NCBI GenBank assembly: GCA_026413225.1
Contig: CM048552.1
Span: forward strand, 55,815,001 to 55,879,000
Direction of reading: 5' to 3'
DNA length: 64,000 bases
DNA from: Otis tarda
Lineage: Eukaryota; Chordata; Aves; Otidiformes; Otididae
Shown here: positions 15,282-28,300 of the stretch, piece after piece
How positions within the stretch are numbered: position 1 is the stretch's first letter
Layout: the number at the start of each line of letters is the position of its first letter
Position numbers and translations under genes: made by a program
The notes under the pieces: generated by a model
Databases searched by the model: none
Told to the model about the DNA's origin: nothing
What the model saw: only the letters and a program-made list of their open reading frames with translations

Positions 15282-18200
15282 GTGCCCAGACAACCATACA
15301 AAGCCCACAAAATGTTACATAGACTGTGACACAAGTTGAATGAAAGAGGTGGGTAGAAAGGTGCCAGTATGGAATTTATTTTATAATCAGCAGAGATCTC
15401 TCTCCTTTATATGACCTGATTTATTCCTAATTTGAAAATTAATTTAAAGGTTAAGTAGAGGAAGAAAGGAAACAGAAGACTGTTGGTTTATGATTGAAAG
15501 ACTTACACTCTAGTCTGTCTTTGAGTAACTTTGGATTTCTCTGGTCATTCTAGACCTTTGGCTGAGCTCCATGTACAACAGCCTTGGATTGGCTCTGGGG
15601 ACATCTGTTAATCTATATATAGGATTCACACACTTGCACACGTAAACAGGTGATCTCCTAAATATGTGAAATGGTGTTGGGAACTCCAAGTACTTATTTA
15701 AGCCAAAATGAATTCAGGAGTGAACTGAAGTAATCCTTTTTGCCCTCCTCCTTGCCGCAAAAATAAGCTGTAGTGGAAAAAAAAGTGCATTCTGTGCTGA
15801 TTATAACTTGTGCTTAATATGTATGTATATACATTCATAAATCCCAGGAATTACTTAGTGCCTATTAAAAGTATCCTGAAAACTACCTTTTCCCTATTCT
15901 TCAGTTTAGTCCCCTTGACAGTTGCTAGTTTCTTGCTGTGAAGGGACATAGTGTTTAAAAATAAAAGGTGCATATACTGGGTAGAGAAAAAGGGTAGTAG
16001 ATGGTAACTGATATAGAAATAAGACATATTTAGAAAATTCATAAGGGAAGTTGAAGGCAGGAAGGGGATTTTAAGTCATTTGGTGAAGTCTTTAGCTGTC
16101 TGAGACTGATTTCTAATAAATCTGGGAACAGCAGGGAGACTTCAGAAGAGCGAAAGACCAGTAACATTTTGCATCACTACTGGAAAAGGGTGAGTGAGTA
16201 AAGAGTGGCTAGTCTGATATCAGTTCCAGGAAAAAACTATGGAAAATCTGATAAAGAATGTAGATAGTATAAGAATAGCAGTATAGTCACGCTAGTCAGC
16301 TTTTCAATTTGTGAAAACACGTCTGTTCAAATGCAATTTTGTTGTTTGGATACGTGAAATTTGGTTGCTAGGGGATCTTTCTGGGTGTAATAGACTTTTA
16401 TAAGGTCTTTAACTTAGTAGTGTGGTATATCTTGGTTTTTAAAAGTATCTTTGAATTTAATGAAGTACTACTTAAGTGGATTAAGAACTGACTGTAATCA
16501 AAGAAAGCAGAAAAGCTTTTGTAGTTGGGATTGGCCCAGTGTGATCTGGAAACAAATGCAAGATGGTAATGGTGTGGACGGAACAAAGATTAGTGGAGGC
16601 ATAAGTAATGACATTTAAAAAGTGGTTTAATCATTTAGGCAGACTGAGACAGTTGGGCAAAATGTGCATAAATAGAGGTGAGGGCACAGTTGTGCACCAG
16701 GGAGCAAAAAATGCCAGCCACATCTGTGTGGGGGAGTTTTTTGCTGAAAATCCCTGACTCTGGGAGGTGAAAGGTAAATAGCAGGTACAGTTAGAGATGG
16801 GAGGGAAAGTAGATGGTCCTAGCGAGTAAATAACAAAGTGGCAAAAAGAGCTAACATACATTGCTAGCTATGTAAGTGGGAAGACAGGAGTACTAGTGAG
16901 ATTATTTGCACTTACAGCTGTGGAGATAGACCTGATACTATAGTGCTGTGCCTTACCCATATATATTTAATGAGATGTGCTAATTTAGGGTATGGAAATG
17001 AGTCCCCGAAATGGCTCACTAGTGGAAATAATGCCACATAGTGAGAGATTTAATGTGCCGTTACCTAATAGGGCTGAAATAACTTACTGGCATACTGCTG
17101 CTGGAAGGACGAAGTCTCAGTCCCCCCTTATGTTACTGTTAGCAAATACCTGGCTATAGAGTCATCCTCTTCAACTCGCTAATGAAACTGAAAACTCTTG
17201 CCTGCTTTGGTTGGGCGGTGGTCTCTCATGTCAGTGAGTCCGGCCACCAGTCAGGAGAGCATGAGAGATGATGTGGGGAGTGAGAGATTTGACTCTGCCG
17301 CAGCAAGCTGTTAGAGCGAGTGCTCATGTAGATGTGTCATCACCTAATTCGAGTTTTGATCACCTCAAAATGCATCCAGCAAATGAAGAACTCCATGAAC
17401 AGGCCAGCCATGAGACTGTATTAGCCCTCACGCTAGCACAGAAGTAGGAATTCAGTCGCGTGCTGGGTGGGAGGAGGAGTCCAGCACTACCACTTTTGTT
17501 TGCAGTTTCACTGCCAAACGAAGGGCCTGTTCCTTCCTCTCTGTATTCCCCCCTCCTCGCTCTGGCTCTTGGCTGATCACACCCAGAATTAGGATGATGC
17601 TCTGTTCACCCTCCCCCCCCTCCCCTGTACTAAAGGAAGTAGTTTTCTGCCCAGGATGCATATATTAAGAAATCCTAGTTCAGCTTAAGAAACAGAAGAG
17701 AGGTAACAACTCGGTTGCACTTTGCGCACAGAAGTACCTCCACAGGTAGGAAATAATTCTCACTGTCATAAACCTTTCAAAGAAAGGTACATCAAGAGCC
17801 AGGGGAAGTGGAAGATAGACAAATCCAAGTGAAAATTTAACTGTATGTTTAGGTGAGGGTGATTAGCGACTGTGCAAACAACCAAGGAAGAGATGGATCT
17901 CTTAGTAACTTCATATGAAGACCAGAACCCTTATTGGATTATGTATCTTAGTCAAATGCAAACTGCAAATGGGAGGTTGAAACAAAGAAGTAAAATGTGA
18001 TGATGTGTGTAAGTTGAAGAGGCGTCTTCTCCTTAAATTGTTTTGATCCCTCCTTTAGGAAGTGTACAGTATAAATTTGTATTTAATGTATGAAATGAAT
18101 ATATTGGACAAAAAAAGTCCTTCAGAAAGGACGCATGAGGGTTATAATGAGATTGTATAGTTGGACTGTAGAGCAGTTTTGCTGTCTGGTGGTTCCATTA

Positions 18201-18390
18201 CATTTGTGTGGCCTCCTCTTATGTGGACTATACAATGGATGTAAGCTTGATAAAGGAGCTGAAATGAAATCAGGGAAGATGCCGTGCCATTCATTTATAA
18301 CATTTTATGTTGAGTATGTTTAGGAGCTTGGGCTTGATTGCAGACAGGATTCAGTATCTATTGATACTCACTCAGGTTATCCTAAATTGA

Positions 18391-18457
18391 TGTGCGCGTG
18401 TGATTGTGTGAGCGTGTGTGCATGTATGTGCACGTATGTGTGCACATGTACGTGTGA
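18391..18457 (+). repeat. TG/CG-rich alternating purine-pyrimidine tract
   Basis: Imperfect alternating purine-pyrimidine run (TGTGCGCGTGTG, then mixed CATGTATGTGCACGTATGTG units) about 67 bp long, 0.8 kb upstream of the RPEL1 exon. It is a decayed (TG)n microsatellite with potential to form Z-DNA. No function is shown. Confidence 0.8.
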
Positions 18458-19281
18458 TTTTTTCCTTTGGTTTTGAGTTACCTCTGATATGGATGCTGTC
18501 TTTGACTGTTTGTAAGAACAATTTATAGAATATTGCTTTGATTGTATAGTTTAAAGGGAAACTGTCGTTATAATCTAAATGTTGAAATTATGACTATTCC
18601 AGAGATTTTCATTAGGAAAAAAATCATTGCATTTCATACTGGTAATGTGTATGTTCTATTACTCTAAAATACATAGGAAAAATTCTAGTGATACCGGATT
18701 CTTTTTGCTGTGGAACAAGGACACGTCTAGATATATCCATGATATTTCATGTTCATGAGATGTTTCTGAAGGTGAATTTCTGAGTTGACGAAGGAAATCA
18801 GCCTTGTAATTTAGAATAATGACCAATAATTTTGTCATATCAATTTAATCTGCACATGGTAATTAGAGTTTTCAGGAGTCATTAGCAGCTCGGGTGTCAC
18901 TGTGTTGTTTACTGGAGGACTGTCAGACGGTGTTTTTCTTTGTTTGTTTTTTTTTTAATATTAATGGTTTGAAAAGAAGTTGGTGCTCGAGAAAGAATTG
19001 AGAAACAAGGCTGGCTTTGCGGATTTTTATCACCCTGCCAAGACCCTGCGCAACTTCCTCTCCCTGTTGCCCACAGCAGAATACGGAAACCTGACTGCTG
19101 AAGGCCACTTCTGCAATTGCTGTGGTGCAGGGGAGCAGGGTGGGAGGGGGGTCTTTTTGTTCTGCTGCTGGCTAGTGCCTTGGCATCCAAAGAAGAAAAC
19201 AAGATGCGTTTGAAAATGTCTCTTCAGTTGTTTCTTGCACTGATGGGTTTCCTTCTCTTCCCTCTCTCTGCTGTCGTGCAG

Positions 19282-19347
19282 TGCTGCAGTTGAAGCTCCA
19301 GCAGCGACGCACACGGGAGGAGCTGGTGAGCCAAGGGATCATGCCGC
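19282..19347 (+). CDS. MRTFA: MRTFA exon: RPEL1 and the Met-Pro-Pro start
   Basis: Acceptor CTGTCGTGCAG precedes it and donor GTAAGT follows. After a split valine codon it encodes [18 protein letters not shown] then IMP, the first RPEL actin-binding motif; the motif's closing proline comes from the C ending this exon plus the CT opening the next one. The ATG at 19341 has A at -3 and begins the short annotated form seen in mammals. Because the exon is open through its 5' splice site in phase, it also serves an upstream-initiated protein that contains the complete RPEL1. Starting at 19341 would remove most of RPEL1. Confidence 0.93.
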
Positions 19348-22300
19348 GTAAGTATCACTTAAACTCTCTGTCTTGGTGTTTTTATGCATGTTTTTGAGTG
19401 AAGAATGGTTTCACATACGATTTGAAAGATCAGATTCTCTGTTTCTGGATGAAAAACATCATCTGTAAGAGCCCCACCCTGTCCCACCCAACTTGCTTCT
19501 TCTGAGTGTTGGTACTGTAGGTATGGGGCCACCTCTGATACAGAGGAAGAGAGTAATGACTCCAGGCTTAACTGTACTCCAAAACAATGTTTATATTTGA
19601 TCACAGTGGAGAAGAGTCTTCTGGAGAGCATACTATGTTAGAAGTGCATTCTATACATCATGCAGGCTGGTAATCACTCTTTTAACAGGCTTCCTGCCTC
19701 TGCAGTTTCTGTTCTTGTTTGTCAGCTCCCCCGACCTCTGAGGCAGTTGTGACTTTGTATGCACATATTCCATAAACCGAGTGAAAACAGGCAGTGCATA
19801 CAAGATGTTAAGCAACAAGGAGCCTTGTTTTACATTTCTAGCTAAAAAACATAGCTAGAAAGACCCCTGCTATAGGCATCAGGCAGTTCCCTTTCTGCAG
19901 GGGAAGGCAAAACCTGCAGAGCCAGAGAACTTTTACTTGTCTGGGTGGATACATAGAATGTACCTTAATGCCAAGCTTTAACAAATTCACTGTCAGGTTA
20001 GTGTTGGAGAAGGTATTTTTTTTGTTTCCCCCCAAAATGCAAAAAGATATCTTGACAAGTAGTTTTGTCCTGCTTTGGTACCTCTGCACTAGATGACTTA
20101 TAGGTAACAACTTGAAGCAAGATGAAAGAGCAAGTGTTTTATTTTTGAGGTCCTCTCGGTTTCACTTAACAGCTTTAGTAAAAGGCAGTGGATCAGGTAC
20201 GTGTTTTCTTCTTTCAAAAACTTTCCCCCTCCCCCATTTCACAAGCCTTACTTGAAGACCGTGTAGTAATGAGGAGTTTCTCATTCCTGCTATTTCTGGG
20301 GTGCACACTGTAATATGACACAGTGATGTGACTTAGACTGGGCTAAAGGCGTAAGGTTAGGCTGTCAGCTCTCTCTCTGAATGAAGAGAACCTGTCAGCA
20401 GCACTCTGTCAGCTGAAGTGGCTCACTGGAAAGCAGTGACATGCTCAAGATGTTTCTGGGACCCCTACTTAAAATTGTATTACCAGATCAAAAAGGAAAG
20501 ATTGTCCTATCTGGATATAGTACGTCATGCCTGTCTCCTTATTTTTACCTGGGGAACTCATATACGTCCTTCTACAGAATACGCTTACTTGCTTTTGCGT
20601 GAAAGACTGGTGTCCCAGTGGGTGTGCCCTTTTACTAATGCTTCCCAGAAGAAAATGTTCCCGACTTCTTTGTGGTCTCCTCCTTTAGGTGGATATGTAT
20701 GCAAATACTGTATTAACTTATGTTCAGCACTGGCTTTCTTCAAAGTGTGGCTGGCCAGACTTCTGATTCCTGAGAGGGATTTGTTTTATGGGCCTTTTGA
20801 AAATGAGGCCCTTGCAGGTAATTCATTAAGGCACCCAGAGTAATTAGTAAGTCTTAAATTTGCTTAAAATACAGCCTAAATAACTAGTCTTTGCAGACTT
20901 GTGTCCTTTGTTGCTTCATTTATGTCTCTTACATGTGAGTTCTATGATGGACCAAAGAAGAATACTTAGTGAAATACATTGTGCAAATGTTGGCGACACA
21001 TGAAAAGGTCCTTTCTGCAATGAAGAAAAAAGCACTTAAGCAGATCTGTTCTAAACATGATTTGAAATTAGTTCTCTCCAAGTCATGGTATCATTTACCC
21101 ACACCTGCCAACTGGAAATAACCACACATAGGGAAATGTTTAAAACATTATTTGCGTGGGCTGTTTTTAATGAGAAGATCAGATGTAAGATAAATTGTGA
21201 TACATAAAGCAAAAGTCCCGTTTTTAACCTGAGAAGTACAGAGGATGACTAGGGGCCGTGTTCTTCCTGAAAGCATCTCAGAGCCATGACAGCTTTGCTT
21301 CTGCCTTCAGGAGTTCAGAATGGACATTCTTGCTTACTACTGGGAATGTGCAGGTATCCTGTATTCTTTCACTTCTCTGCCCAGTATCCCCTCTGTGTGA
21401 AAACATCTAGGTACATAATACTGTTGCTCTGTCATCTACTACTAGACATGGCCGTACTGGGCCTCACGTCTCCCTCTTGCATTCCTTAGTCAGGAAACAA
21501 GCCCCACACAGCCCTTTATGATGATTTAATAAAAATACAAAAGTGGGAATGGGAATCCAGAGGATGGTTTGGTGCTGAATTAAATGAGCTGGAGCGCTCT
21601 TTCTGTGTGAAATACTGGTTAGCTTCTGGCCTTCATTTTCCATCTGGAGAGCCTTAACACTCTTGAAAGAATTGTGGTAGTTGCAGTTGTATCTACCTTA
21701 GCATTATAGCTTGTGTCAGGAAGGTGCTTTTGAAGTGAAGCTCTTGATTGCACCTGCCTACTGTACCTTGCTTTGCACAATGAAATGAAGTTTGAGAGTT
21801 GGGTTAAACTGGGATGAAAGCAAACTGGAAAATATTCTGCCTACAGCTAATACACATTCAGTCTGTGGGACCAGACTACAACTTGTCTGGCACCACACCT
21901 CCCATTTCACCTTCAGATACAGAGTGTGGATGTCAGTTCTTCAGCATCAACTGGTTTTTTTTTTTTTTTTTTTTTGTGCAGGCTTGGTCTTACTATGCTA
22001 TCCTACATGATTGTTTAGATTAGCCTTTAATCCAGATCAGTTCCTGGATCTTGTAGCCAGACACACGTGCAAAAATCCATTAACCAAGCATGGGAGAAGT
22101 AAAAGTTTTTGTTTAACATTAAAAGCTATCTAGTGTGCAAACACACACTACCTTTGGTTCTCCTGACTGCAATGTAAGTCTTACAAGGTGTTTAGATTCA
22201 GCTTGGTGCCCTAAATGAGAGAGAGTATTTCAGGCTTCCATCAACACAAGGTTTTTGGACACTGTAAACCTGAGGACTGGGAGAAGACACGTTTAAGTGA

Positions 22301-25300
22301 GAGTCACACCACTCCTGCTTTGCTTGTTCAGAACAGAGCTGGGAATTGCTTACTTTGTTCCCATGTGGAATTTTGTTTATATGGTAGAGAGGAAAGGCCA
22401 ATGTTTCAACATTTTTTATACCAAGTACACTTAATCTCGCTTGAATAACCTTTCCAACCCACCAAGCACCTACAGTAGAGCTATGCTTCAATAAAAGAGT
22501 AGTTTATTGTAGTAAGAAATAAAACATTTATAAGCAGTGGCAGAGGTTTCAATATAATTGGGTTTTATGCTTCATTAATTGTTCTTGCTTTTCTATTATC
22601 ACTTAGTGTAACCTTTTACTGGTAGCAGGATTCATTAGTGGAAGATGAAAATTTTCAATTGCCTGTAGAAAAGAGGTGGGAAGCAAGTCTTCATCTGCAT
22701 CTGATGTACCTGTGATTTGAGCGAGAAGAAGTGTATCTAGAAACAAGGAGAGCTGAATTTTCATATTTATTCAGGTTTTGGCCTCTTTTCTGATAGTGCA
22801 AATAGACAAGCTTTTTTGCTATTTGCATTTTTTTGTAGCTATGCAGAGGTGATTTTCATCTTCTCGTCTTCATAAAACACAAGCTAACCAAAAACTACTG
22901 TCTGTGCTCAATTCTTTGAACTCTGTCATGCTGTAGAAGAGCAGTCAGATGCTGTCAGGTTTTAGTGTTGAATTTAAAGGTTACAGCTACTGTAAGGTTT
23001 TTGGGGGGAGTATTAAACACCCAGTTTTCCACTCCAGAAAAGAATATTTAAAACACTAGCTAATGTGCATCTGAGTAGAACGACATGTGAAAAGTATCTT
23101 CAACTGAAACAGCAAAAATTTTTAGGGAAAAGACATTTAGTAAGTGTAGCCATACTCTGCTTTGCAAAATATCTTGCACTTTTTCTGCTTTGCAAGGTTT
23201 CAAGGTTCACATGCCCGTTGTTTTATCCATCAGGATCATGATCTTCGGCATCTGACTGCAAACACAAAATATAGGCAAGCATACATTTGTCATGTGGCAC
23301 AATCCTGCAGGAAAGCTGTAGTTGTGACCGTTGGATTCACCTAAGCAGGAAAAGCAGAAGTAGAAGATAATTTCTGGGAATGTGCCTTGTGTTGCTCTAT
23401 AGCACTGCTTTGCGAATATTTGAAAGATGACACGGGCAGCCTTTGAAAATAGCATTGTCTGGACTGAAAACTAGGAGGGTAGCTGCAGTACAGGCAGAGA
23501 ATTTCTAGGAACTTCTTTTTTGCTTCAGTGTATTGGATGTTTGCCAGTTTTTGTGTCCACATCCAACTACTCTGACTATGTTTGCCTTCCAAAATGCGAT
23601 ATATGCAGAATGCATGAACATATATAGCATCTAAACAGGTTGGAGTTCGTGCAGTTTTTCTATGTGACTCTTTTTACAGGCTCTGAGATGTTTCCATGTT
23701 ATAGGTCTGCATTACCAACACTCTGTTTTCTGCTTGGACATGCAACCTCTTAGTTACTTGAGCTTATTTTGGAATACAAGATTTCTGCATCTTATGCTGC
23801 TGGGTTTCAGACTCTCCAGAAGAGAGTGCATTTTGTCTCTGAACTACACAAGGGGAGTGTGCCATTGTTTAATTGCAACATGTCATGCGATTAGGAATGA
23901 TTGTAATACGGCAGGTAGTCCAGTGATTGTAATCTCGTTAGGCCTCTCATATCACTAGCTCCTTTTTTTTTTTTTTGTAGCCGTAAGGTTAATGGAGAAA
24001 ATTTAATATTTTTATAAAACTAAAATACTGTTATTTGCTTTTTTGAGGTGCTATGAGACATTGCTTAGAATTAATTCTAAAGGAATTGCCATTTACTGGG
24101 GATGCTTAGTGATCTGAGGATACAGAACCCAGGTTATGCTTTGGCGTATCAGTGTTCATCATCATCTAGGCAGAGCTTGTAACCAGTCTTCTGCATCCAG
24201 CACAGCTACCATGACAAGAAAACAAGGACCTTTGAGGTATTGATTTCAGGAAGTGAAATGCTTGCCACCTGTGAGTTTCTAAAGATATACCTGATAGTCT
24301 AACCACTTCTCAATTTTAAAAAAAGTAATTTGGTTGATGAAAATGATGCACTTCCAACTTTATTGCGTAATTCTATATTTAATATTTTATTCGTGTTTGT
24401 ATTTTCTAATTAACCTGCCAGTTTTAAACCTGAAACTTATCGATACAGTATGTGGGGTGGTAGGTGAAGGAGACCTGTCCTTCAAGGATATAGACAACTT
24501 CTGTTTCCTGTCACAAATAGCTACAGCAGAAGATAAATGTTGTCAGAAATTAAATAAAACAAAAAAAAACCACTAGCTTTTTTGATTGTTTAACTGTTAA
24601 TTGTGAAATAGGAGCATCTTTTGATGTATGTCAAAGAAAGGAGAGGCAGTAAGCTGTTGGAACATACACAGTTACCTACATGGGCAGTGTTTTTCATGGC
24701 AGGAATCATTCTACAGCCATGCTGATGACTTCAGGTGCAATTCTTAATGTCTCAACAATGTTTTATCTTCTACGTAAAGGCTAGGATAGATGATGAACTG
24801 CATTTGCCTATGTGGAGTTTTACTGATTTGGAAGTGTTGCAGCGTGGCTACGCAGTCGACATTTTGAGATTCTTGTGTGTTGTGTTTGAACTGCAGATAA
24901 ACCAATTGCTTTTACACCCCAAGAGAGCTCTTCCTGCTTTACCTATCTCTGCTGCGTAACGTGTTCCCGTCATTCTCTTGCTGCTTTACATATCAGGTCT
25001 TTGTAGTGACATTCCCTATCGTTTTTGGAATATATTTATAGTAACAAAACAAAAATACAAATTTTTACTTGCCTGCCTTGTAGTGTCTGCTATTTTGCCC
25101 ATCAGTGACTGCTTCACTTTCATACCTTTTTTTCCACAAAACAAGTCGAGACTGTACTTGCATTTAGGATGAGAAGTTAAAAACAAATATATGGACTGTA
25201 AATATCATTACTCTCAGACTTGTTTAATAAGATGTCCAAACTTGTCAAGTCTTTAAGATCTAAGAGTAATAACACCTTTTTTTTTTAATACTCCCTTTGA

Positions 25301-28300
25301 CCTCTGAAACCTTGCTGTTTCCTGGTTCATCATGTACAGAGTGGGACCTCAAAAATAGAGGCTGCAGCGAGACTTTTGCCGTACTCGATGTCGTGCTCTT
25401 AGAGTAAGGCTCTAACACTGAGCAGGCATCGTGAAACAAACAAAAGCCGTAGAGGGCACTTGCAGCTGTACATCTGTATCTGGAGTGGAACACAGAAATC
25501 TGTAACTGTTTTTGTTTTAATTTGATCATCTACCTGTAACTTGTCTCTCAGGAATTATTTGCTGGTTCTTTGATCTCTTCTGTTGAAGCACAATTTCAAA
25601 GCCTTGAGGCTTTGTGTGGAGGAGGAGTTCGTACATTAAAGCTGAGACCCTCATTATCAGGGGCCTAATAATGGCACCTGGTTAGTTTATATTTTTAGAT
25701 AGCTATCTGTGTTTGTTTTCCATGTGTTTATGTCATCTGTGATTAATGAGACATGGTCAGAGTAGGAAGGTTCATTGTGTTAGTAATGGAAACGTGCTGT
25801 TGCCATTTCTGAAGCTGTAGAAAGAAAAGGCTTTTCTCAGGGCTTTGATAGGCTGTGTTTAGTCCTTGATCGCTGCAATGATAAAAGATTTAACTTGGCT
25901 GGTTGCAAGAGAAACATAATAATTCAGGGGAGTGAAATCTGGTATGTAATGCAGCCTTTCTGTCTTCATATTCCCCAGACGTCTTGGGTTCATTCTTACT
26001 CGCTGGCTGGGAATGGTCTCTCCTTTGTCTTCTCATGGCCTCGCACCTCCCCCACTCTGGGGACTCTGTGAGGTTGTCAGAAGAGTTTGCAAAGGGATGA
26101 TGATCCATCCAAGAAGCAGGCGTGCAGTCTAGCCTAGGAATGCATGAATCAAAAGGTTCCTGGTAGCAGCTCCCTTTTCCTCTTCAGTTGGAGGTGGCAT
26201 AATCCCAGTTGTAATGAAGCTTTCTTTTATTTATTTTATTTTTCAGTTCAGGGTTTAGGTAGTGTCTTTTGAATGCCAGGAGTTAATGGGGATGGATTGA
26301 GTGTGTTATACGTTATCTGTGTTTGCTGTAAATGTTCTTTGACACAAAGCTGTAGCCATAGTCACCCATAGATCTGATAAGTGTTGCTGTGGGTGATAAT
26401 TTCCATTTTGCTCCTAAAGAGGGTGAACTTCCTGAGAAATTACATGTATCTGATAGAGTTTGGATTCACTCAATGTTGAGCCTTGAAAAATCTTAGCCTT
26501 TTCTGTCAATAATTTCATATATTTGCTGTGACAAACCTACACTTCAGGCTTTTCACACAGTTAAAACTAATGAAAACCTTACACTTCAGCTGCATCCTAA
26601 AGGAGATACCACTGTAATAAAGTTACTGACAGTTTTGCTGAGTTGTGGATGTTGGCTCTAGAGAGGTGCTTGGTTCGAGTGCTGGAAGGAGCTCAGCTGG
26701 TGTGTGGCTCCATGGTGAGCTGAGCTGAGGCAGGGTACCACAGTCTCCTCTATATGGCTGCTCGTGCAACCAGGGCAAGCCCACTTCAGGGAGCTGGAAA
26801 GTGGCTTTTTGGGGGAGCAACAGCTCCATGAGCCAGTATGCTGTGCAGGCTCATGGGTAGAGGGTGGCTCTATGAAGTGGGGTGTCAGGAAGGCAGAGCT
26901 TCTTGAGCTCTGGCTTCCACAACAGCCTGAGGCTCACCAAACAATCTAGCTAAGATGGCCTTTATTTGACTGCTGTCTTCTGTGCCATGTGTTGACTGAG
27001 ATAGCTTAGTAATACGGAAGACTCCATAAAGCTGTAGCACTTTGGCAGTGCTGGCACAGTAACAGTGTGAGGAGGAACCTTTCTCCAGCCTTTCTTCAGC
27101 TCAAGGCTAGAAACACTCATAATTCTTTAATAACATGTGCTGCTGGGTTTCAGACCCAGCTTGAAGGGTGTCACTGAAGGGCAAAGCTGCTTTTCTTTGA
27201 GTGCCAGAGATGTGTTTTCTCACCTTCATAAAATTATTTGGATTGGGTTTTTTTAGGTCAATCTTAATTTTTAATTTTCTGAGTTTATATATTTTGGAGT
27301 TTGAATAATCATAGTTTACCAGTTGCAGCTTCTTTTCTTATCCTTAACTTAATACTCAGATCTTAGCCTTAATCCAAGGGCATTGACCAGTGCCAGGGAT
27401 ATGAAATCAGCAAGAATTCTCAAGTACGTTCAGGTCTGTGTACCGGACGTGAAACTCCCTGGAGCTGTGTAAGGAGAAAAGGGTGCTGCTGGAGATCTCT
27501 TCTCTATCACCTGTGTATTCCCTACTCCTTTTTTGTATCTCTATAGCATACTGCTCTTTGATACTGTCCCACTAGCAAGATGACAGCTCCTTCTGTGCAT
27601 GTGACCCAGTTTTTCAATACATTTTTCTTCCATGCTGTGAGAAATGATTTTTGGAAGTGGAGTGAAGATGAAGGGAGGAAGAAAGTGCCAACTGCCTTGA
27701 TCTGTGGTTCAAATTTTGTGCCTCTTACCAAATGCTACGGGGTGGGAGCCCCACCCTGAACCGACAGAGGAAGTCATCGAGCCTATTTGTAGCACTTTAT
27801 CTCATCTTTTTACGAAAGCATAGTAAACAAGAGAGAGAAACTAGAATTTGGTTGAGAGCAGGAGTGAATAGCTGCAGCAGAAGGCCTTTTGCCTTTCTAA
27901 ATTAAGTCAACCTGTCTCAGGTTGGGTTTGGACATGACACGAGCTTGTCTTTGTCATACAAAAGGAAAATTTTACCTCTCCTTTAGGAACTGATCTAACT
28001 GAACAGCAAAATACTTTATTCAGTAGCCTTTCTGCAAACATTGCATGTTGTCTGACCAACTGATTTGCAGTTCAAATATCACCTTGTTGTCTATGATGAG
28101 CTAGATGCTGTGGCAAAGGAAGGCTCATGTGCTATCTCTCCGCTGTCAGCCTACACATCTGATAACCTCCAGCAGTGATCTTACCAATTACAGAAGGTTT
28201 TGTAGCCTCTCCTCTCCCCTAGACACTTGAGCTATGAGGGCCTGTGAAGACCCTTTTTGCCTTTCTTTTTTAGCTTTATTTGATTCCTTGCAAACTTGTA

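Larger units (their letters stand above)
1..19281 (+). other. 5' intronic sequence of MRTFA, no supported gene
   Basis: AT-rich non-coding sequence upstream of the RPEL1 exon. I looked for the short coding exon that starts the long mammalian isoform and for a GC-rich promoter and found neither, so I read the whole stretch as intron of MRTFA. It holds a pyrimidine tract (about 979-1030), a GGA repeat (4932-4953), a CR1 tail (14965-15020), an AAAT repeat (15257-15281) and a TG-rich tract (18391-18457). Small noncoding exons could be hidden here; sequence alone does not show them. Confidence 0.7.

Noticed and set aside
1-19281. The missing first coding exon of long MRTFA
   Set aside because: I searched by eye for an exon ending in a Gln-Ser plus split-valine donor and found no convincing match, so I do not place it in the window.
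18909-19314. Overlapping open frames just upstream of the RPEL1 exon
   Set aside because: They cross the intron/exon border in the wrong frame or strand. I considered an alternative 5' extension of the RPEL1 exon, but the CTGTCGTGCAG acceptor explains the boundary.
20418-20843. 141-codon + strand frame in the large MRTFA intron
   Set aside because: No domain, no flanking splice or promoter signal, and a length reachable by chance in 64 kb.
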